DNA from: Arbacia lixula
Lineage: Eukaryota; Echinodermata; Echinoidea; Arbacioida; Arbaciidae
NCBI GenBank assembly: GCA_963669155.1
Contig: OZ022580.1
Span: 18,358,090-18,422,089 of the forward strand
Direction: 5' to 3'
Length of the DNA: 64,000 nt
In this document: positions 59,851-64,000 of the stretch, piece by piece
Layout of the letters: each line of letters opens with the position of its first letter
Numbering within the stretch: the first letter of the stretch is position 1
Program-made: the position numbers and the translations under genes
The notes under the pieces: generated by a model
Told to the model about the DNA's origin: nothing
Seen by the model: the letters and a program-made list of their open reading frames with translations, nothing else
The model's database searches: none

Positions 59851-61843
59851 GACTCCAATAAATGGGGAGGGAGCCCTCTCAAGTCATGCATTCTTTCTTT
59901 GGGGGATGTATACGCCTGTGATGCAGTATGCCACGCCAGGAGGGCAGAGTACATCGAGGAAATCAACATCGGAAGAGGAAATCCTCTTTGAATCCAGCTG
60001 CCATTCTCTCTCCACGTTCCTCCTCCAAACAGTGAAAGTTGGGGGAGTTCATTCTGATTGGTGTTCAGGCTAGTGATGAAACATATCACACGAGGGCCTC
60101 CTTCAACACCAAAATCACAAAAAAATAGCACGAAATCAGATCAGAAATGAAAGAAGGCAGTGCACTCCATTACCATATGCTTATAAAGCCATGAAAAACA
60201 TTCTTGGACCACTCCAAGTACTGAATAAGAGTAGTCTGAACTTTTATGCCCATGACTGTATTTTGATGTATTTTCAGAGTGAATTTGAATTTTGAATTGA
60301 AACCCCTATTAATTTATAATGGAGAGAATCATTTGTTACGGATTTTCAGTCCAATTCTATTCATTTTGATACTATCACTGCAATTATAAACACTCCTGCC
60401 AGGGCAACAATCATAAAATATTACTATGCCACATATTCATTTTGCAGTAGTAAAACACACAAATCCCACAGAGCAGGGGGTCATCTGGTGCACAGGGAAT
60501 TAAATATGTATGATAAAATATATTCTTATCCAACAGTTTGACCTTTTAAACTATGCTCACCATTTTTCACTTTGCATTAATATGTCTATCATCAATTAAT
60601 AAACCTCCTAACCACATACTTCAAGGGCAATCGGTGTGCCATTGGTGAGTGATGTAATTATAAATTCATCATAAAGTGATTATACCTGGTACCAGCTAAT
60701 AATTAGCACCTAATTTGCAACCAGTTTCCATACATATTAATCAATTAGGCAAAGTCTGCAATGCTTTCATCCAAAGAATTTGCCTGTTTTGAGTCAAGAG
60801 GGAAAAGTAAAGCTTGCTTTGAAATCTGCATTAGTGCGTAAGAAGTTAAGAAAATAGGGAATGTGCAAGAAAATCATTGTGTTCGAACAGGAATCATATA
60901 CATAAATGTACAAACAAGGAAACAAGGTTATCTTATCCTCCTTAATGTTGACTTACTCAAAAGATATACAGGTACACAATATGGATTGCTGTTAATATTA
61001 GTGTCCAATATGTGATCTTTCCAGCTAACTCGATATTTATGAAAAACACACATAAGCTTTGCAATCAAACTGTATGATGACTAATTCATATTCACCCTGC
61101 AACAGGAGCATGATAACTTGAGAATACTGATGATGGCTTCAACATTTTTTTTATTGCTCATCAGCCATGTCATATCTCAGCCTTGGGACACCATGGGACA
61201 CAGTCTCCATCCAATTAAAATGATACGGTCTGGCTGAATGTCAAGTGCTCTTCTGCAGAGCCATTTTCGTATTAGCAGTAAAATAACATCATGATAATGA
61301 ATCATGCTGCTACCAAGATTATTCCCAATTAATTCAATATTAATTGACATGATCGAGCATGCAATATGTATTACTGGGTTTAAGACCAAATCTATTAGCT
61401 AATGGAAATGCACCCAGAAAGCTCCTTTATCGAATGTAATTAATCATGAAATATATATTTTTTAATTCGTTTCAGGCTGGCTCGATTCTTTAATAGCAAA
61501 TAAGGGGATACCATTGCACAAATTGAGTAGCATGTCATTTATCATAATGAACATTCAGACCTAGGTGAACTAACAAATATTATTGACTACACGGCAGAGC
61601 CTGAGACCACTTATAATGAAACAGTTCACAAAAATGGAGGACATACATTAACCATTTGAGCACCAGAAAAACTGATACTCTATGGAATTAATGTACATAT
61701 TGATTGTGCAAAAACAAAACCAAAGCACACAAGTTAAGGGGGAAAAGAGGGCAGAGAACATGATGTTTCCTGAAACTGGTCATCCTTCAGCCACATTATG
61801 GGGAAGTATCTACATTGTTTTATTACATTATGTATGTATAGTA
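59851..61843. other. AT-rich unique DNA, dense in ATTA words
   Basis: About 2 kb with no arrays and no gene-like frames. The stretches 60585-60740 and 61310-61460 are rich in TAATTA, ATTAAT and CAATTA, which are typical homeodomain core sites. In AT-rich DNA these are also expected by chance. Confidence 0.45.
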
Positions 61844-62070
61844 CAGCTCAAAGGAATTGGCATCGGGTAAAGGGAAAGAGAAGAAAGGGAAGGAGACGCA
61901 GTTTTGAACCGTGGCATATTTTGTCCAGTTCAGCATGGAACATGATGCTTTGTAGACTAAAGCATCGTGTTCCATGCTGAACTGGACAAAATATGCCTCA
62001 GTTTAAAACTGTGGCTCCTTCCCTTTCTTCCCTTTCCCTTTACCCGATGCCAATCAATTCCTTTGAGTTG
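61844..62070. mobile_element. 227-bp hairpin element (MITE)
   Basis: Two arms of about 107 bp (61844-61950 and 61960-62070) are nearly perfect reverse complements around a 9-nt loop. The arm starts cagctcaaaggaatt on the left and caactcaaaggaatt from the right. Differences are a four-base gatt present only in the right arm and about ten substitutions clustered near the gcagttttgaacc stretch. TA precedes the left end but the right flank reads TT, so a Tc1/mariner-like origin is possible but unproven. No coding capacity. Confidence 0.8.
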
Positions 62071-62984
62071 TTGTGTATGTACATGTAGCTGGCCAGCATG
62101 TCAACTGCATCACATCTCATTCAGAGCACAGCACAGAATGCAGGAGATATGTATAGCCCAACACAGCCCTCTTCATGAATATCATCACGTGTCCAGTCCG
62201 ACAGGCATGAGACGTGACCGTGAAAGTCTCCTTTATTTCTCTTTATATCCTGCGCTTCTGCCACGCATGCCCGGGCGCTGGAGTCTGGGGGCGCCATGCG
62301 TGTAATGCAACCGGGCAGTAAAGGACAGCGTAATGAGACCGTGATATGGGCGAGAGGTGAGAAAGAGGAAAAACAAGCTACACCATCAAGCTTTCTGTCC
62401 TTCTACCGTTGCAGTTGATTAGAGTTTATTGAGGAGGAATGTGAGCTTTTACTTCTGTCTTTTAAATGAAGAGCACAGATGCATACATCATGTGGTCCAT
62501 CCAAGAAGGCAAGAATTAATGACCTAAATGTCCTTTCCTCTGATCTTAAAAGGTCCACTTATACAAAACAACCCAGTTGCAATGAACTTTGCCAAATGTA
62601 CAAATGCATGCTTCATTTGTTCATGCAGGAGGATAGAAATAATGTTTATCCACATCACTCTTCATAGCCTTGGCTCTCTGGTTGGTGTGTTACTATTACC
62701 CAGGAATCAAAACTTGGTTTGGATACACATAATAGCCTTTAGTCTCTTCATGCTTAGACTCTCTGTTATGCCTCAGTTATGACTGCCACAGTATTCATGA
62801 GAAAGAAGCAGACTTCGGAGCCAGGCACCTAGGCTATATTCTACTCTGGCTGGACAGGGCAATTTAGTCCCAACATTTAAAAAAAGATAGCCCCTAACAA
62901 CAAGAGAGCCCCTGTGAAAAATGACTTTTCATCACAGGGCATAAAGCAAAACAAAGGTACTCACTTCATGACTTTTTAAAGCAT
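62071..62984. other. Unique spacer
   Basis: No arrays or supported genes. GC content is higher around 62190-62330. Confidence 0.45.
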
Positions 62985-63125
62985 GTGTTTTTGGCGACAA
63001 GGCCGGTTTTCGACTTTAGCGATCGAGTTGATAAACGCACCATTTTTTTAAAACGTGTTTGGAAACGCGTTCGTAAGGGCCTTTGGAAACACGTTTAAAT
63101 TTCTGAAAAGTTGATAAACACGGCC
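62985..63125. mobile_element. CpG-rich fragment with small internal repeats, likely element relic
   Basis: gttgataaacRc occurs at 63028 and 63110, and ggaaacRcgtt at 63061 and about 63085. aaacgtgttt (63051-63060) is the reverse complement of 63087-63096. CpG density contrasts with the AT-rich flanks. The ends are undefined. Confidence 0.4.
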
Positions 63126-63570
63126 AAAGAGATCAAGAGTTATGATGCAACAGGACAGCTTTTCAAGATCAGTCCTGATGCTATAATGACACCAGAAGAA
63201 TGCAGCAAATGACAACTGTAAAATGTGAATTCCAATGTGGTTTCTGGTGATATATCCCATCCTTATTTCTTCTTCTTTACATGCAAGGGGGAGCAAAAAT
63301 GGGGAATCTATTTCTGTATGTCATCTCCTTGGATTAAGCCTCTCAAGAGGGAAAGCAGAAGCACACACTTGATTCAGCATGGCACATAATTGAAATCACA
63401 TATCAAGTCTGGTGTCATGGTGTGTGGAGGGGATTATCTTACCCCTAAGCGCAAAGCAGCCTAGCATTGTGGGATTAAGAAAGATTGACAAGTTCCAGTA
63501 GGCAGGGTTCTCACTTGCCTCCCAATACATCAGGGTGACCTCTGCACTGGATCAATATCAGTAATTTCTA
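63126..63570. other. Unique spacer
   Basis: No feature seen. Confidence 0.45.
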
Positions 63571-63652
63571 CCACTCTCCCCCTCTCTTGCGTTCTCTCTC
63601 TCTCTATCTCTCTCTCTCTCTTTCCCTCCATCTCTCTCATTTTCTATTTACT

Positions 63653-63716
<64 letters not shown>

Positions 63717-63735
63717 CTCTCTCCCTCTCGTAATT
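63571..63735 (+). repeat. (TC)n-rich tract
   Basis: Interrupted pyrimidine tract with a short ctgtctgtctgtc and a long pure (TC)n at about 63667-63712. Confidence 0.95.
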
Positions 63736-64000
63736 GCCCATATGAAGTGCAGGCAGGGCTTTTACCATAAAGTGGAGAGAGTGAGGGAAAGGGAGTGGAC
63801 AGAAAGAGAGAGAAGAGGCCTTGTCACTGCACAAACATTTGCAGAGCGCATCAATTGTCAGCTCGGCTGAATTAGCAGGGTTATTCAATAATGTAATCTT
63901 TGACTTCGCCTCAGTGGACAGGCGCTGGCATGGGTGTATAGGCATGTGGGAAGACATTGCAGAATAACAACATTCAATTGTGCAAGGCCTGTGTACTGAA
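63736..64000. other. Unique end of window
   Basis: Purine-rich at 63776-63818 (opposite polarity to the TC tract just before it), then unique DNA. No gene. Confidence 0.45.

Overview
The window looks like non-coding nuclear DNA from a marine invertebrate animal. The base composition is AT-rich. Short simple repeats are very dense (GA/TC, CTGT, CA, CAT, poly-G/C), the words acatgta and tacatgta recur constantly, and short inverted-repeat DNA elements are scattered throughout. No operon-like coding layout is present. A sea urchin or other echinoderm is my best guess. This rests on overall texture and is inference only. I found no exon, rRNA, intact tRNA or recognisable protein domain that I could defend. 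The longest open frames lie in GA/TC low-complexity DNA or in transposon-like repeats. The region is therefore best read as intergenic DNA or a very large intron.

Layout. 1-9.5 kb: unique AT-rich DNA with a 131-bp tandem repeat (583-957), GA/TC/TG microsatellites, a G-quadruplex motif (4451-4477) and a 21-bp poly-G (7593-7613). 9.5-16 kb: a TC + CTGT + poly-C cluster, a purine tract, a 21-bp poly-C and small tandem duplications. 16-28 kb: a terminal-inverted-repeat (TIR) element (16044-16503), then about 8 kb with almost no repeat structure. 28.1-29.1 kb: a GC-rich transposon with a second copy of itself inserted in the opposite orientation, each copy with its own 5-bp target duplication. 29.3-37.5 kb: microsatellites, a diverged element relative (about 35.5-35.8 kb) and a 0.6-kb GA satellite. 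39.3-39.8 kb: another TIR element with repeated internal modules. 41-53.5 kb: ACAT, CA, TC and CTGT arrays, a 122-bp Tc1/mariner-type MITE (miniature inverted-repeat transposable element, 46356-46477), degenerate tandem repeats and one unassigned 177-codon open frame. 55.1-57.6 kb: a 1-kb sequence present twice on either side of a 200-N assembly gap, most simply two haplotypes laid end to end. 57.75-59.13 kb: a 1.37-kb G-rich homopurine satellite. 59.8-64 kb: a tRNA-like SINE head, a 227-bp hairpin element, a CpG-rich fragment and a terminal TC tract.

No set of genes works together here. The biologically informative content is mobile-element history (nested insertion, MITEs, haplotype-specific insertion), DNA with unusual structural potential (G4 and triplex-prone purine tracts), and possible regulatory words carried by the elements (palindromic CRE and POU octamer inside both copies of the nested transposon).
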